A stretch of 64,000 nt of DNA from Gemmatimonadota bacterium (GTDB lineage Bacteria > Gemmatimonadota > Gemmatimonadetes > Gemmatimonadales > GWC2-71-9), in the NCBI GenBank assembly GCA_003222085.1, contig QHUK01000009.1, positions 59,830 to 123,829 of the forward strand, given 5' to 3'. The notes under the pieces are model-generated. The model was not told the DNA's origin. It searched no databases and was given only the letters and a program-made list of their open reading frames with translations. Positions 44,064 through 53,647 of this stretch are shown in pieces (position 1 is the stretch's first letter; every line of letters begins with the position of its first letter). Position numbers and translations under genes: made by a program.

Positions 44064-45064
44064 GGCCGCGAGGCGGCGAGAGGAGGGGGGGGAGGAGGGG
44101 GAGCGAGGGGCGCGGCCTGGACGGCAGCGGCGACGCGAAACGCGAGGGCCAGGGCTTGGGCCCCGGCGGCGCCCGACACGACGACGTCCTCCTCGCCGCG
44201 CACGGCGCGCACGAAACTCTCGAGCTCGAGCTTGAGCGGCTCCGCCTCCGGCGCCTCGAGCCGCACGTGGTCCACGATCTGCTCGAGCGTGGTCGCACCG
44301 AGGCCCTGCCAGCCCGGCTTCAGCCGGAAGAAGTCCCCGCTCCCTTGCGCCAGGTCGAGCGAGCAGTACCCGGTCGGCTGGAAGATGCGGAGCTTGCGCG
44401 TGCGTTCGCGGGACACGCGGCTCGCCGTGAGGTTCGCGATGGCGCCGTTGGCGAACTCGATGCGCGCGTTCACGATGTCCACGTGGGGCGTAAGAATCGC
44501 GACCCCCGTCGCGCGCACGTCCGTCGCCGGGGCACGCACCAGCTCCAACACGAGATCCAGGTCGTGGATCATCAGGTCGAGGATCACCGCCACGTCGGTG
44601 CCCCGCGGCTGGAAGGGAGCGAGCCGGTCGATTTGCAGAAACCGCGGCTCGTCCAGATAGGGGGCGGCCGCCCGGACTGCGCGATTGAACCGCTCCACGT
44701 GTCCCACCTGGAGCACCGCCCCGCGCGCCGCGGCGCGGCGGACCAGCTGCTCCGCCGCCGCGACCGTGTCCGCGAGCGGCTTCTCCATGAGGAGCGCGAT
44801 CCCTCGCTCCAGCACGGCGATCCCGACCTCCGCGTGCACGGGCGTCGGGACCGCGACCGTCACCGCGTCCACGCGCTCCAGCAGGGCCGTGAGCGCGGGA
44901 TGCGCCACGGTCTCGAGCTCCGCCGCCACGGCGGCGGCGCGCGCCGGGTTCTTGTCGTAGATCCCTGCGAAGGCGACGCCCGACATCCGCCGCAGCAGCC
45001 GCGCGTGATGGAAGCCGAGCGCGCCGGTGCCGATGACCCCCACCCGCACCGGTGGTCCGCTCAC
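44060..45064 (-). CDS. Gfo/Idh/MocA oxidoreductase in the lipid A operon (GnnA-like candidate)
   Basis: NAD(P)-dependent sugar dehydrogenase of 334 residues: Rossmann motif GVIGTGALGFHHARLL, the EKPLAD catalytic-lysine motif, and the HDLDLVLEL segment of the Gfo/Idh/MocA family. Lying between lpxA and lpxB with 4-nt overlaps on both sides, it may act on a UDP-sugar lipid A precursor. In Acidithiobacillus ferrooxidans the GnnA oxidoreductase and GnnB aminotransferase at this position make UDP-GlcNAc3N for amide-linked lipid A. No aminotransferase is present here, so the analogy is incomplete. The C-terminus is Ala/Pro-rich. Confidence 0.85.
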   Translation of the reverse strand: MSGPPVRVGVIGTGALGFHHARLLRRMSGVAFAGIYDKNPARAAAVAAELETVAHPALTALLERVDAVTVAVPTPVHAEVGIAVLERGIALLMEKPLADTVAAAEQLVRRAAARGAVLQVGHVERFNRAVRAAAPYLDEPRFLQIDRLAPFQPRGTDVAVILDLMIHDLDLVLELVRAPATDVRATGVAILTPHVDIVNARIEFANGAIANLTASRVSRERTRKLRIFQPTGYCSLDLAQGSGDFFRLKPGWQGLGATTLEQIVDHVRLEAPEAEPLKLELESFVRAVRGEEDVVVSGAAGAQALALAFRVAAAVQAAPLAPPPPPPPLAASRP

Positions 45065-45828
45065 ACCAGCACTCCCCGCTGCGATCCCTCGATGAACTTG
45101 AGGAAGTTCTCGACTTCGGGAATCGGCGGCAGCTCGGCCCGCGCCTTCGCGATCCCCTGACTCACGGTCATGTCGGAGTTGAACAGCAGCCGGTAGGCGC
45201 GCTTCAGCGCCAGCTTCACGTCGGGGGAAAACCCGGCGCGCTGCAGGCCCACGGAGTTCAAGCCGTACAGGTGGACCGGGTTGCCCACGGCCTTGGTGTA
45301 GGGCGGGACATCCTGGTTCACGCGCGAGCCGCCCCCCACGAACGAAAACGTGCCGATCCGCACGAACTGATGGATCGGCACGAGCCCCGAGATGACCGCG
45401 CGGTCCTCGATGGTCACATGCCCGGCCATCTGGACCGCGTTCGCGATGATCACATCGTTGCCCACATGGCAGTCGTGCGCGAGGTGCACGTACGACATCA
45501 GGAAGCAGCGTTGCCCGACCGACGTCTTGCCCGTCGCCTGCGTCCCGCGGTTGATGGTACAGTATTCCCGGATCACCGTGGTGTCGCCCACCTCAACCCA
45601 GGTGTCTTCACCCTTGTACTTCAGGTCCTGCGGGTCGTTGCCGAGCACGCTGCCGTAGCCGACCTTCACGCCCGTGCCGAGCTTGACGTTCCGCTCGAGG
45701 ACGGCGTGGGCGGCGATATGACAGCGCTCGCCCACGGTGACGCGCGGCCCGATGATGACGTACGGCCCGACGGTGACGTCGCCGTCGAGGTGGGCCGTCG
45801 GGTCGACGAGCGCCGTCCGGTGGATCAC
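45061..45828 (-). CDS. lpxA: UDP-N-acetylglucosamine acyltransferase
   Basis: First step of lipid A synthesis: acylation of UDP-GlcNAc (or UDP-GlcNAc3N) from acyl-ACP. The 255-residue protein is a left-handed beta helix of hexapeptide repeats with catalytic His118 in LAHDCHVGND, SVLGNDPQDLKY and the C-terminal helical domain. The GTG 45828 start ([10 protein letters not shown]) overlaps the lpxC-fabZ stop. The residue that discriminates hydroxyl from amine acceptors was not assigned by eye. Confidence 0.96.
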   Translation of the reverse strand: MIHRTALVDPTAHLDGDVTVGPYVIIGPRVTVGERCHIAAHAVLERNVKLGTGVKVGYGSVLGNDPQDLKYKGEDTWVEVGDTTVIREYCTINRGTQATGKTSVGQRCFLMSYVHLAHDCHVGNDVIIANAVQMAGHVTIEDRAVISGLVPIHQFVRIGTFSFVGGGSRVNQDVPPYTKAVGNPVHLYGLNSVGLQRAGFSPDVKLALKRAYRLLFNSDMTVSQGIAKARAELPPIPEVENFLKFIEGSQRGVLV

Positions 45829-47114
45829 CGGTCCACCACCGACGCCATCATGTCCGCCTCGGCCACGATCTGGCCGTCCACGTACCCCGCGCCCTTCATT
45901 TTGCATGTCTTGCCGCGGAACTGGACCATCTCGAGCTCGAAGCGAATCTGATCTCCGGGCACGACGGGACGCCGGAACTTCACATTGTCGAGCGACATGA
46001 AGTACACGACCTTGTCCTCGACGTTCTGCCCCTCGAAGTAGCTCATCAGGAGCATGCCCCCGACCTGTGCCATCGCCTCGATGATGAGCACCCCGGGCAT
46101 GATGGGATGTCCCGGAAAGTGCCCCTGGAAGAACGGCTCGTTGATCGTCACGTTCTTGATGCCGACGATCCGCTGCTGCCCTTCCACCTCGATGATCCGG
46201 TCCACGAGAAGGAACGGATAGCGATGCGGCAAGACGTCCATGATGCGGCCGATGTCCATCTTGGGCGCGCCGCCGCGCTGCGCCGCGCGCGTCAGCGCCC
46301 GTGCGAGGGCGATGTTGCCGCCGTGGCTGGGTCGCGTCGCGACGATGTGCGCGCGCACCCGGGCGCCCGTCAGCGCCAGGTCGCCGAGGATGTCGGCCGC
46401 CTTATGGCGCACGAACTCGTCGGGCCACCGGAGCTCGCCCCCGTTGGCGAGACCCCGCTCGTCCAGCACGATCGCGTTGGTGCTCGAGGCCCCCTTGATG
46501 AGGCCCTTCGCCTGGAGCGCCGCCACCTCGCTCGTGAACCCGAAGGTCCGGGCCGACGCAAGCTCCCGCGCGAACGCCTGCGGGGTCACCGTGAAGCTCC
46601 CCGCCTGGCGTCCGATCAGCGGATGCGGCCACTCGATGCTCACGGTGAGCCGCAGCTCCTTCGCCGGAGCCACGATGTAGCTCGAGTCGCCCTCACTCAC
46701 CGTGAACGGCGCCGGCACCGTCAGCACCAGCGGCTCGCCGCTCGTCTCCGTCGGGCCCGCCTGCTCGAGCGCGGCGAAGTAGGGCTGGACGCTGCCGTCC
46801 AGAATCGGCGGCTCGGGGCCCGAGAGCTCGACGGTGAGATCGTCGATCTCGAGCGCCGCCACCGCGGCGAGCAGGTGCTCCACGGTGTGGATCGTGGACT
46901 CACCCTTGCCGATGGCCGTGCGGCGCTCGACCGCCTCGACCTCCGACAAGAGCGCCGGGATTTGCGGCTTCCCGGCGAGGTCGACCCGGCGGAACACGAT
47001 CCCCTGCCCCGCCGGCGCGGGCAGAAACGCGGCCTCGGTGCGAGCCCCGGTGTGGAGACCCGTGCCCGAGACGGTCGTTTTCTTCCGGATGCCGCGCCTA
47101 GCGCTGGGGCTCAT
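45825..47114 (-). CDS. lpxC/fabZ: Bifunctional UDP-3-O-acyl-GlcNAc deacetylase / 3-hydroxyacyl-ACP dehydratase
   Basis: Natural fusion of LpxC (residues 1 to about 280) and FabZ (from about 286 to 429). LpxC zinc ligands are visible in [11 protein letters not shown] and [13 protein letters not shown], and the catalytic His in [10 protein letters not shown]. FabZ has [11 protein letters not shown], the active-site His in [14 protein letters not shown] and Glu in IIEAMAQ. LpxC commits the pathway, while FabZ competes for the same hydroxyacyl-ACP pool, so the fusion may balance lipid A against fatty acid synthesis. The same fusion is known in Bacteroidetes. The start overlaps lpxD by 17 nt. Confidence 0.96.
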   Translation of the reverse strand: MSPSARRGIRKKTTVSGTGLHTGARTEAAFLPAPAGQGIVFRRVDLAGKPQIPALLSEVEAVERRTAIGKGESTIHTVEHLLAAVAALEIDDLTVELSGPEPPILDGSVQPYFAALEQAGPTETSGEPLVLTVPAPFTVSEGDSSYIVAPAKELRLTVSIEWPHPLIGRQAGSFTVTPQAFARELASARTFGFTSEVAALQAKGLIKGASSTNAIVLDERGLANGGELRWPDEFVRHKAADILGDLALTGARVRAHIVATRPSHGGNIALARALTRAAQRGGAPKMDIGRIMDVLPHRYPFLLVDRIIEVEGQQRIVGIKNVTINEPFFQGHFPGHPIMPGVLIIEAMAQVGGMLLMSYFEGQNVEDKVVYFMSLDNVKFRRPVVPGDQIRFELEMVQFRGKTCKMKGAGYVDGQIVAEADMMASVVDR

Positions 47115-48153
47115 CGGTCCGTTGCACGAGCGCCTCGAGGTCGTCCACGATGTGCGCGAGCCGGTACAGCGCGCCCTGGGCCCGCAGGAACTCCCGGTGG
47201 GTGCGGGCCGGGTAGCCCGACACCGTGGCGCCCGGCTCGATGTCCCCGATCACCCCCCCCTGCACCGTGACCCGGGCGCCGCGCCCGATCGTCACGTGGT
47301 CGGCGAGGCCGGCCTGGCCCGCCAGGAAGACGTCGTCTTCGACATGGGTGCTCCCCGCGATCCCCGCCTGGCCCGCGATGAGGCAGCGCGCGCCGATCCG
47401 ACAGTTGTGCCCGATCTGCACGAGGTTGTCGATCTTGGTTCCGGGGCCGACCACCGTGTCGTCGACGCTGCCGCGGTCGATCGTCGTGTTGGCCCCGATC
47501 TCCACGTCATCCCCGATGATGCAGCGGCCCACCTGAGGAATCTTGCGCGGTGTTTCGCCGTTCTTCCCGGGGACGTAGCCGAATCCGTCCGCACCGAGCC
47601 GCACACCGGCGTGCAGGATGACGCGGCTTCCCACGATCGTGCCGCTGTAGCACACGACGTGCGGCAAGAGCTGCACGTCGTCGCCCAGCTCCACGCCGTC
47701 CCCCAGCACCGCGGCCGCGCCGATGCGCACGTTCTGGCCGAGCCGTACGCCCCGGCCGAGCACCGCGTAGGGACCGATCGCCACCGGCTCCTGCCACACG
47801 ACGCCCGCTCCGATCACCGCCGTCCGATGGATTCCCGGCTGCCAGGCGGGCTCGGGGTAGAGCACGGGGATCACCGAGAGCAGCGCGACGTGCGGGTCCC
47901 GCACCACCACGCGGCAGGCGGGCCCCGGCGCGCCACCCTCCGGGACGAGGTCCGGCTTGCAGAGCACGATGGCCGCGCTAGACCGTTGAAAGTACTGGAG
48001 ATAGCGCTTCGCAGCAAGAAACGAGAGATCGTTGGGGCCGGCACGATCGAGTGGCGCCACGCCGGAGACGGTCACGTCGGGGGCGCCGACGAGCCGGCCG
48101 TTCGTGAGGGCGGCGATCTCGCGGGCGCTGATGCGCCGCGCGGCGCTCCCCAC
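47098..48153 (-). CDS. lpxD: UDP-3-O-acylglucosamine N-acyltransferase
   Basis: Third lipid A enzyme, adding the N-linked acyl chain. The 351-residue protein has an N-terminal uridine-binding domain (NDLSFLAAKRYL) and a long hexapeptide beta helix with GADGFGYVP, TTIDRGSVDDTVVG and the catalytic His in IGHNCRIGARC. GTG start. It follows skp after one base, as in the classical bamA-skp-lpxD-fabZ-lpxA-lpxB order. Confidence 0.95.
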   Translation of the reverse strand: MGSAARRISAREIAALTNGRLVGAPDVTVSGVAPLDRAGPNDLSFLAAKRYLQYFQRSSAAIVLCKPDLVPEGGAPGPACRVVVRDPHVALLSVIPVLYPEPAWQPGIHRTAVIGAGVVWQEPVAIGPYAVLGRGVRLGQNVRIGAAAVLGDGVELGDDVQLLPHVVCYSGTIVGSRVILHAGVRLGADGFGYVPGKNGETPRKIPQVGRCIIGDDVEIGANTTIDRGSVDDTVVGPGTKIDNLVQIGHNCRIGARCLIAGQAGIAGSTHVEDDVFLAGQAGLADHVTIGRGARVTVQGGVIGDIEPGATVSGYPARTHREFLRAQGALYRLAHIVDDLEALVQRTDEPQR

Positions 48154-48154
48154 C

Positions 48155-48694
48155 CTACTTCGCCTGCTTCAGCCGCTCGATCACCTTGGGGGTGATATCG
48201 AGGCTCGGATCGGCGGCGACGATGTTGCTGGCAGGCGAGTCCGCGTCGAAGATGAGCGCGTAGTTTCCCTCGGCGCGCAGCCCCTGGATCACGGCGTTGA
48301 CACGCGCCTGGATGGGCTGGATCAGCTCGCGCTGACGCTGCTGGCTCTTGTCCTGGAGCTCGGTGGTGCGCTGCTCCAGCCGCTGCTGCAGCTGCTGGAG
48401 CTCCTTCTGCTTCGCCGCCTTGGCGCTGGAGGAGAGGGCGATGGACTGCTTCTCGGCCGTCTGGACGGCCGAGTCGAATTGGGCCCGGAGCTTCTGCGCC
48501 TCGTCCTGAAACCCCTGATACTCCTTCTTGAACGTGGATTCAGCTGCGGCGTATCCGGGCGTCTGCTCGAGGATCTGCTGCGAGCTGATGAACGCGATCT
48601 TGAGCCCCGGCTGCGCTTGAGCGCGCGCCTGGGTTACGGCCGGAGCGGCCACCACCAGCGCGATCCACGCCCACACTGTCACCACACGCCTCAT
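48155..48694 (-). CDS. skp: Periplasmic chaperone Skp/OmpH family
   Basis: Periplasmic chaperone for unfolded outer membrane proteins. The 179-residue protein has a Sec signal peptide (VWAWIALVVAAPAVTQARAQA), the IAFISSQQILEQTPGY start of mature Skp, and a long Gln/Glu/Lys-rich coiled-coil tentacle region, ending in a short beta segment with YALIFD. It lies between bamA and lpxD, the usual position. Confidence 0.93.
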   Translation of the reverse strand: MRRVVTVWAWIALVVAAPAVTQARAQAQPGLKIAFISSQQILEQTPGYAAAESTFKKEYQGFQDEAQKLRAQFDSAVQTAEKQSIALSSSAKAAKQKELQQLQQRLEQRTTELQDKSQQRQRELIQPIQARVNAVIQGLRAEGNYALIFDADSPASNIVAADPSLDITPKVIERLKQAK

Positions 48695-48729
48695 AACGGT
48701 CTCCCCAAGAGAAAACTGCCGGTCCCGCC

Positions 48730-48747
48730 CCCGCGCCGCAGCGCGGG
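48730..48747. promoter_or_regulatory. Hairpin between bamA and skp
   Basis: CCCGCGC and GCGCGGG form a perfect 7-bp stem around a CGCA loop in the 61-nt spacer between bamA and skp on the minus strand. There is no T-run, so it may moderate mRNA stability or cause partial termination rather than act as a full terminator. The GC-rich context makes chance stems fairly common. Confidence 0.4.
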
Positions 48748-48755
48748 CGCCCCGA

Positions 48756-51152
48756 TCAGAAGAAGTTGCCCAGCTTGAAGTGGAGCTTGAAGCCCGGTGC
48801 CGGCCGCCCGAAGGTGTCGGTGCGGTCGAAGCCGTACGCCCAGTCGATGCCGATGGGGCCGAGCGGTGAGATGATGCTCAGGCCCAGTCCCGCGCCCCGG
48901 AACAGGCGAGTCGGGTCGAACTCGCCAGCGCGCGCCCACACGTTCCCGGCGTCGAAGAACGCGGACACGTAGAACATCTGCGACAGGCGCGCCCCCACCT
49001 CACCGGTCATCACGAGGTACGCCTTGCCGAAGGAGGCGGCGGTCGCCTGGCCGTTCGTGGCGCTCGGGTCGTAGCCGTGCGGCGTGACCGAAAACTCGTC
49101 GTATCCGCGGAGGGGGATACCGTACTGCACGCCGCCCATCGTGAACAGCTGATCGAAGAACGGCGAGTTCCCGAACACCAGTCCCGACCGCGTCGAGAGC
49201 CCCATGACGAAGCGGACGGGCGACGCGCTCGCCGTGCCGCCCAGCTGGCCGAGCGGGGCGTACCAGCGACCCTCGAGATCCACGCGCTGGAAGTTCCCCG
49301 ACCCGCCGAGCGGACCGCCCGATTGCGAAATCCCGATCGAGTGCAGCGTTCCGCTCGTCGGGAACGGGAGGTCGATCCGCGTGTCACGCAGCAGCGACAC
49401 GCCGAAGGTCGACCGGATGCAGTTGTTGCACCGCAGCGCCGCGAGACCGGTGCTCGAACCGGTGAACGACTGGTCGTCGATGCCGTAGGAGACGAACAAC
49501 CGCGTGTAGCGATCGCTGAAGACCGGGAACCCGAACTGGACGCTCCCTCCCCGGCGACGCAGCGTTCCGAGGTCTGCGATCGTGTACCGCAGCCGCGTAT
49601 TGTGGACGTCGACCGTTCCCGAGATACGCGACTCGCGAATCGCGGGATCGGTGTAGGTGATGGCGAAGTCGCTGATGTTCTTGCCGAATTGCCACTGGAA
49701 ATGGCCCTTCTTGCCCTGACCGAACAGGTTCGGCTCGTCCAGCCCGAGGAAGCCGCCCACCCCGGTCCCCTGCCCGACCGAGGCGCCGAAGTTGATGTTG
49801 CCGGTGTGCTTCTCGGTCACCCGGAAGATCACGTCCACATCACCCTGATCGTTGGCCGGGCGCGTGTCGGGGAACGGCAGGGGCTGCTGGAAAAAGCCGA
49901 GGTTCGAGATGTTCTGGTACGAGCGGATCAGCGCATCCTGGCGGAACACGTCGCCCGGGAGCAGGATGATCGCGTCGCGGATCACCCGCTCGTGGGTGAC
50001 GTCATTGCCCGAGATCTCGATCTTGTTGACGATGGCCGGCTGCCCCTCGTTGATCGACCAGCGGAGGTCCACCACGGGCTTCCCGTCCGCACCGGTGCGC
50101 CGGATCACCTCGGCGCGCGGCTGCATGTAGATGTAGCCGTTGTTGTAGTACAGGGTCCGCATTTGCTGGGTGGCGTCGTCCCACTTCTGCTGGTTGAAGT
50201 AGACGGGCCCCTGCTGGGTGCCGCCCAACCCCAGGAACCCTGTCCGGTCCCCGCCCTTGAAAGGGAAGAGCTGTTGCAGATCTTCCGTCGAGAAGCGCCG
50301 GTTCCCCACGATCTCGAACGAGCCCACGCGGTACGGCTCCCCCTCGCTCACCCGCAGCCGGAGTGTCGCCTTGCCGGTCGTGTCGTCCACGACCAGCGTG
50401 TCGTCGAGCACCTGGAAATCCACGTAGCCACGGTCGCTGTAGAACTTGGGAAGCCGATCCTGGAGGTCCTCGCGCAGCTTTTCGTCGTCAAACTCGCCGG
50501 AGCGGAACCACCAGAACCCTTCGGGGCGGGTTTTCATCTGGCCGACCAGCTGGTCCGTGGGCAGGTGGGTATTGCCCTCGAGCTGCACGCGCGCCACGGC
50601 GACGCGCCGGCCTTCGTCCACGTCGAAGATGACCCGCACGCGTGCCGAGTCGGCCTCGTACACGTTGACGACCTTCACCTGAGCGAGGTAATAGCCCTGC
50701 GCGCGGTACAGCGAATCGATGCGCCCGCGGGCCCGGGCGACGGCGGCGGGGTCGAGCGGCCGGCCTTCGGCCAGCTGGGCCTTGTCGCGCACGCTCCCTT
50801 CGGAGACGCGGCTCACGCCGCGCACGGCCCACTTGAGGAGGATGGGATGCTCGTGCAGGCGCACGACGAGCAGCTGGCGTCCGCCGGCCGTGTCCTGCGC
50901 CACCCGGATGTCGTCGTACTGCCCGGTGGCGTACAAGGCCTGGATGGCGCGCTGCACGTCGCGGTAGCCCAACGGCCGGCCGGGCATGAGTCCGCTCTGA
51001 TCGAGCACCTGCTTGCGGTCGACCCGGCGGAGGCCGACGACGACGATGGAGTCGGGGGCGACAGCGGCTGGCCCCTCGCCCTGAGCGCGCGCAAGGCGCG
51101 GGGCGAGCACGGCCGAACCCACACAGATGACGGCGGAAAGCTTGCGGATCAC
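48756..51152 (-). CDS. bamA: Outer membrane protein assembly factor BamA
   Basis: Core of the BAM complex that inserts beta-barrel proteins into the outer membrane. The 798-residue precursor has a signal peptide (LSAVICVGSAVLAPRLARAQ), an N-terminal run of about five POTRA domains (for example DSIVVVGLRRVDRKQVLDQ), then an Omp85 barrel with the GINFGASVG-like TGNINFGASVGQGTGVGG strand and the PLRGYDEFS segment, ending in phenylalanine (KLGNFF). The GTG start overlaps the clpC stop by 4 nt. A bamD homologue is not adjacent. Confidence 0.97.
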   Translation of the reverse strand: MIRKLSAVICVGSAVLAPRLARAQGEGPAAVAPDSIVVVGLRRVDRKQVLDQSGLMPGRPLGYRDVQRAIQALYATGQYDDIRVAQDTAGGRQLLVVRLHEHPILLKWAVRGVSRVSEGSVRDKAQLAEGRPLDPAAVARARGRIDSLYRAQGYYLAQVKVVNVYEADSARVRVIFDVDEGRRVAVARVQLEGNTHLPTDQLVGQMKTRPEGFWWFRSGEFDDEKLREDLQDRLPKFYSDRGYVDFQVLDDTLVVDDTTGKATLRLRVSEGEPYRVGSFEIVGNRRFSTEDLQQLFPFKGGDRTGFLGLGGTQQGPVYFNQQKWDDATQQMRTLYYNNGYIYMQPRAEVIRRTGADGKPVVDLRWSINEGQPAIVNKIEISGNDVTHERVIRDAIILLPGDVFRQDALIRSYQNISNLGFFQQPLPFPDTRPANDQGDVDVIFRVTEKHTGNINFGASVGQGTGVGGFLGLDEPNLFGQGKKGHFQWQFGKNISDFAITYTDPAIRESRISGTVDVHNTRLRYTIADLGTLRRRGGSVQFGFPVFSDRYTRLFVSYGIDDQSFTGSSTGLAALRCNNCIRSTFGVSLLRDTRIDLPFPTSGTLHSIGISQSGGPLGGSGNFQRVDLEGRWYAPLGQLGGTASASPVRFVMGLSTRSGLVFGNSPFFDQLFTMGGVQYGIPLRGYDEFSVTPHGYDPSATNGQATAASFGKAYLVMTGEVGARLSQMFYVSAFFDAGNVWARAGEFDPTRLFRGAGLGLSIISPLGPIGIDWAYGFDRTDTFGRPAPGFKLHFKLGNFF

Positions 51153-53629
51153 GCCTTCGAGCCGGAGAGCGCGCGGAACGCCAGCCGTTCCTTATCGGGG
51201 GCCGCGTCTACTTCGATCTCCTCGCCCCGCGCGAACTCGCCAACCAGGATCTTCTCCGACAGCGGATCCTCGACGTACTTTTGAATCGCGCGCTTCAGCG
51301 GGCGCGCACCGAAGTGCTCATCGTACCCCCGGTCCACCAGGAAGTCCGAGGCCGCCGGCGTCAGCCGGAGCGTGAGCTCCTCCTCGCCCAGCCGCCGCTG
51401 CACCTCTTTGAGCAGAATCGTCACGATCTGGGCGATGTGCTCACGCGTGAGCGGGTGGAACACGATGACGTCGTCCAGCCGGTTCAGAAACTCGGGGTTG
51501 AAGGTCTTGTTGATCTCTTCCTTGACCTTCTCCGCCATCTTCTCGAAGGTCGCTCGCGTGTCCGGTTGGGAGAAGCCGAGGGCCTTGCCCTTGACCATGT
51601 CCCGGGCGCCGACGTTCGACGTCATGATGACGACCGTGTTCTTGAAGTCGATGACCCGGCCGTAGTTGTCCGTCAGGTGTCCCTCGTCGAGCACCTGCAG
51701 CAGGATGTTGAAGACGTCGGGGTGCGCCTTCTCGATCTCGTCGAGCAGCACGACGGAATAGGGCTTGCGCCGCACCGACTTGGTGAGCGTCCCCGAATCC
51801 TCATAGCCGACGTAGCCCGGCGGTGCGCCGATCAACCGGCTCACCGAGAACTTCTCCATGTACTCCGACATGTCGACGCGGATCAGGGCGTTCGTGTCGG
51901 CGAACAGGAAGCGGGCGAGCCCACGCGCGAGCTCGGTCTTGCCGACGCCCGTGGGCCCGGAGAAGATGAACGACCCGATCGGCCGCTTGGGATCCTTGAG
52001 CCCCGCCCGGCTGCGCCGGATGGCGCGCGAGATCACCGCGATCGCCTCGTCCTGGCCGACCACGGTCTCGTGCATCTCGTCCTCCATGCGGAGCAGCCGC
52101 GCCGTCTCGGCCTCCTGGAGCCGCGTGACGGGGATCCCCGTCCAGCGCGACACGATGAAGGCGACGCCCTCCTCGTTGATCGTGGGCCGGTGCGTCTGAC
52201 GCTCCTTTTCCCACGCTTCCTGCTTGCGCCGGATCTCCGCCTGCAGCTCGCGCTCCTGGTCGCGCAGCGCCGCCGCCTTCTCGAAGTTCTGGTCGCGGAC
52301 CGCGTTCTCCTTGTCCCCGTTGATGTGCTCGAGCTTGCCCTTGAGCGCCGCGACTTCGGGTGGCGGCACCTGCGTGGCGAGCCGCGCCCGCGCCCCGGCT
52401 TCGTCGATCACGTCGATCGCCTTGTCGGGCAGGAACCGGTCGGTGATGTAGCGTTCCGACAGCTTCGCCGCCGCATCGAGGGTCTCGTCGGGGATGATGA
52501 CGCGGTGATGCTCCTCGTAGCGCTTCCGCAACCCTTTGAGGATCTCGATGGTCTCGTCCACCGTCGGCGGGTCGACGATCACGGTCTGGAAGCGGCGCTC
52601 GAGCGCGCCGTCCTTCTCGATGTACTTGCGGTACTCGTTCAGCGTCGACGCCCCCACGCACTGCAGCTCCCCCCGGGCCAGCGCCGGTTTGAGCATGTTG
52701 GACGCGTCCACGGCGCCCTCCGCCGCCCCCGCGCCCACCAGCGTGTGCAGCTCGTCGATGAACAGGATGATGTTCCGGTTCTGTGCGATCTCGTTGATGA
52801 TCGCCTTGAGCCGCTCCTCGAACTGGCCGCGGTACTTGGTGCCGGCGATCACCGCCGCCATGTCGAGCGACAGCACGCGGTGGTCCTTCAGCGCATCGGG
52901 GCACTGGCCGCTCGCGATCAGCTGGGCCAGTCCTTCGACGATGGCGGTCTTCCCGACCCCCGGCTCGCCGATCAAGACCGGATTGTTCTTCTTGCGGCGC
53001 GAGAGGATCTCCATCACCCGCTCGATCTCTTTCTGACGTCCGATCGTGGGGTCGAGCTGACCCTCGGCCGCAAGCTGGGTCAGATCGCGGCAGAAGTGAT
53101 CGAGCGCGGGAGTCTTCGATTTCTTCTCGCTCTTGGGGCTCGGGGCTTGCGCGCCGGAGCCGGATGGCGCCGGCCCGGACGGCATCTCACTGCCGAGCAG
53201 CCGCAGCGTCTCCGCCCGCGCCTGCTCCAGGTTCACGCCCGCGTCGGTCAGCACCTGCGCCGCGATGCCCTTTTCCTCGCGCAGCAGCCCGAGCAGCAGG
53301 TGCTCGGTGCCGACGTACGAGTGGTTCAGCTCGCGCGCCTCGCTCATCGCCAGCTCGAGCACCTTCTTCGCCCGCGACGTGTACGGTAAGTCGGGCCCGG
53401 CAGCCGCCGCCGCTTTCCCCTTCTTGACCGTCTCTTCGATCTTTTGCTGGATCTCTTCGAGATCGACGTTCAGGTTGGTGAGCACCGCCGCGGCGACCCC
53501 TTCGCCTTCGCGGATCAGGCCCAGCAGGATGTGCTCGGTCCCGACGTACTCGTGGTGCAGCCGCGCGGCCTCTTCCCGCGCCATCTGCAGGACCTTGCGG
53601 ACCCGATCCGTGAAGTTGTACCCGTTCAT
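51149..53629 (-). CDS. clpC: ATP-dependent Clp protease ATP-binding subunit ClpC
   Basis: AAA+ unfoldase that feeds ClpP and reads phospho-arginine marks. The 826-residue protein has two N-terminal Clp_N repeats, AAA domain 1 with [14 protein letters not shown], a middle UVR motif ([19 protein letters not shown]) where McsB-type adaptors bind, AAA domain 2 with [15 protein letters not shown] and a C-terminal D2-small domain. Length and the UVR motif distinguish ClpC from ClpA and ClpB. It heads the clpC-mcsB-mcsA block in reverse transcription order: mcsA is transcribed first, then mcsB, then clpC. Confidence 0.96.
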   Translation of the reverse strand: MNGYNFTDRVRKVLQMAREEAARLHHEYVGTEHILLGLIREGEGVAAAVLTNLNVDLEEIQQKIEETVKKGKAAAAAGPDLPYTSRAKKVLELAMSEARELNHSYVGTEHLLLGLLREEKGIAAQVLTDAGVNLEQARAETLRLLGSEMPSGPAPSGSGAQAPSPKSEKKSKTPALDHFCRDLTQLAAEGQLDPTIGRQKEIERVMEILSRRKKNNPVLIGEPGVGKTAIVEGLAQLIASGQCPDALKDHRVLSLDMAAVIAGTKYRGQFEERLKAIINEIAQNRNIILFIDELHTLVGAGAAEGAVDASNMLKPALARGELQCVGASTLNEYRKYIEKDGALERRFQTVIVDPPTVDETIEILKGLRKRYEEHHRVIIPDETLDAAAKLSERYITDRFLPDKAIDVIDEAGARARLATQVPPPEVAALKGKLEHINGDKENAVRDQNFEKAAALRDQERELQAEIRRKQEAWEKERQTHRPTINEEGVAFIVSRWTGIPVTRLQEAETARLLRMEDEMHETVVGQDEAIAVISRAIRRSRAGLKDPKRPIGSFIFSGPTGVGKTELARGLARFLFADTNALIRVDMSEYMEKFSVSRLIGAPPGYVGYEDSGTLTKSVRRKPYSVVLLDEIEKAHPDVFNILLQVLDEGHLTDNYGRVIDFKNTVVIMTSNVGARDMVKGKALGFSQPDTRATFEKMAEKVKEEINKTFNPEFLNRLDDVIVFHPLTREHIAQIVTILLKEVQRRLGEEELTLRLTPAASDFLVDRGYDEHFGARPLKRAIQKYVEDPLSEKILVGEFARGEEIEVDAAPDKERLAFRALSGSKA

Positions 53630-53647
53630 CGCCCCCCTACCTCCTCC

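Noticed and set aside
49077..51284. 735-codon plus-strand open frame opposite bamA.
   Set aside because: Low-complexity Arg/Glu/Asp-rich translation without motifs; shadow of bamA.
51281..53389. 702-codon plus-strand open frame opposite clpC.
   Set aside because: Antisense shadow of clpC with no domain features.
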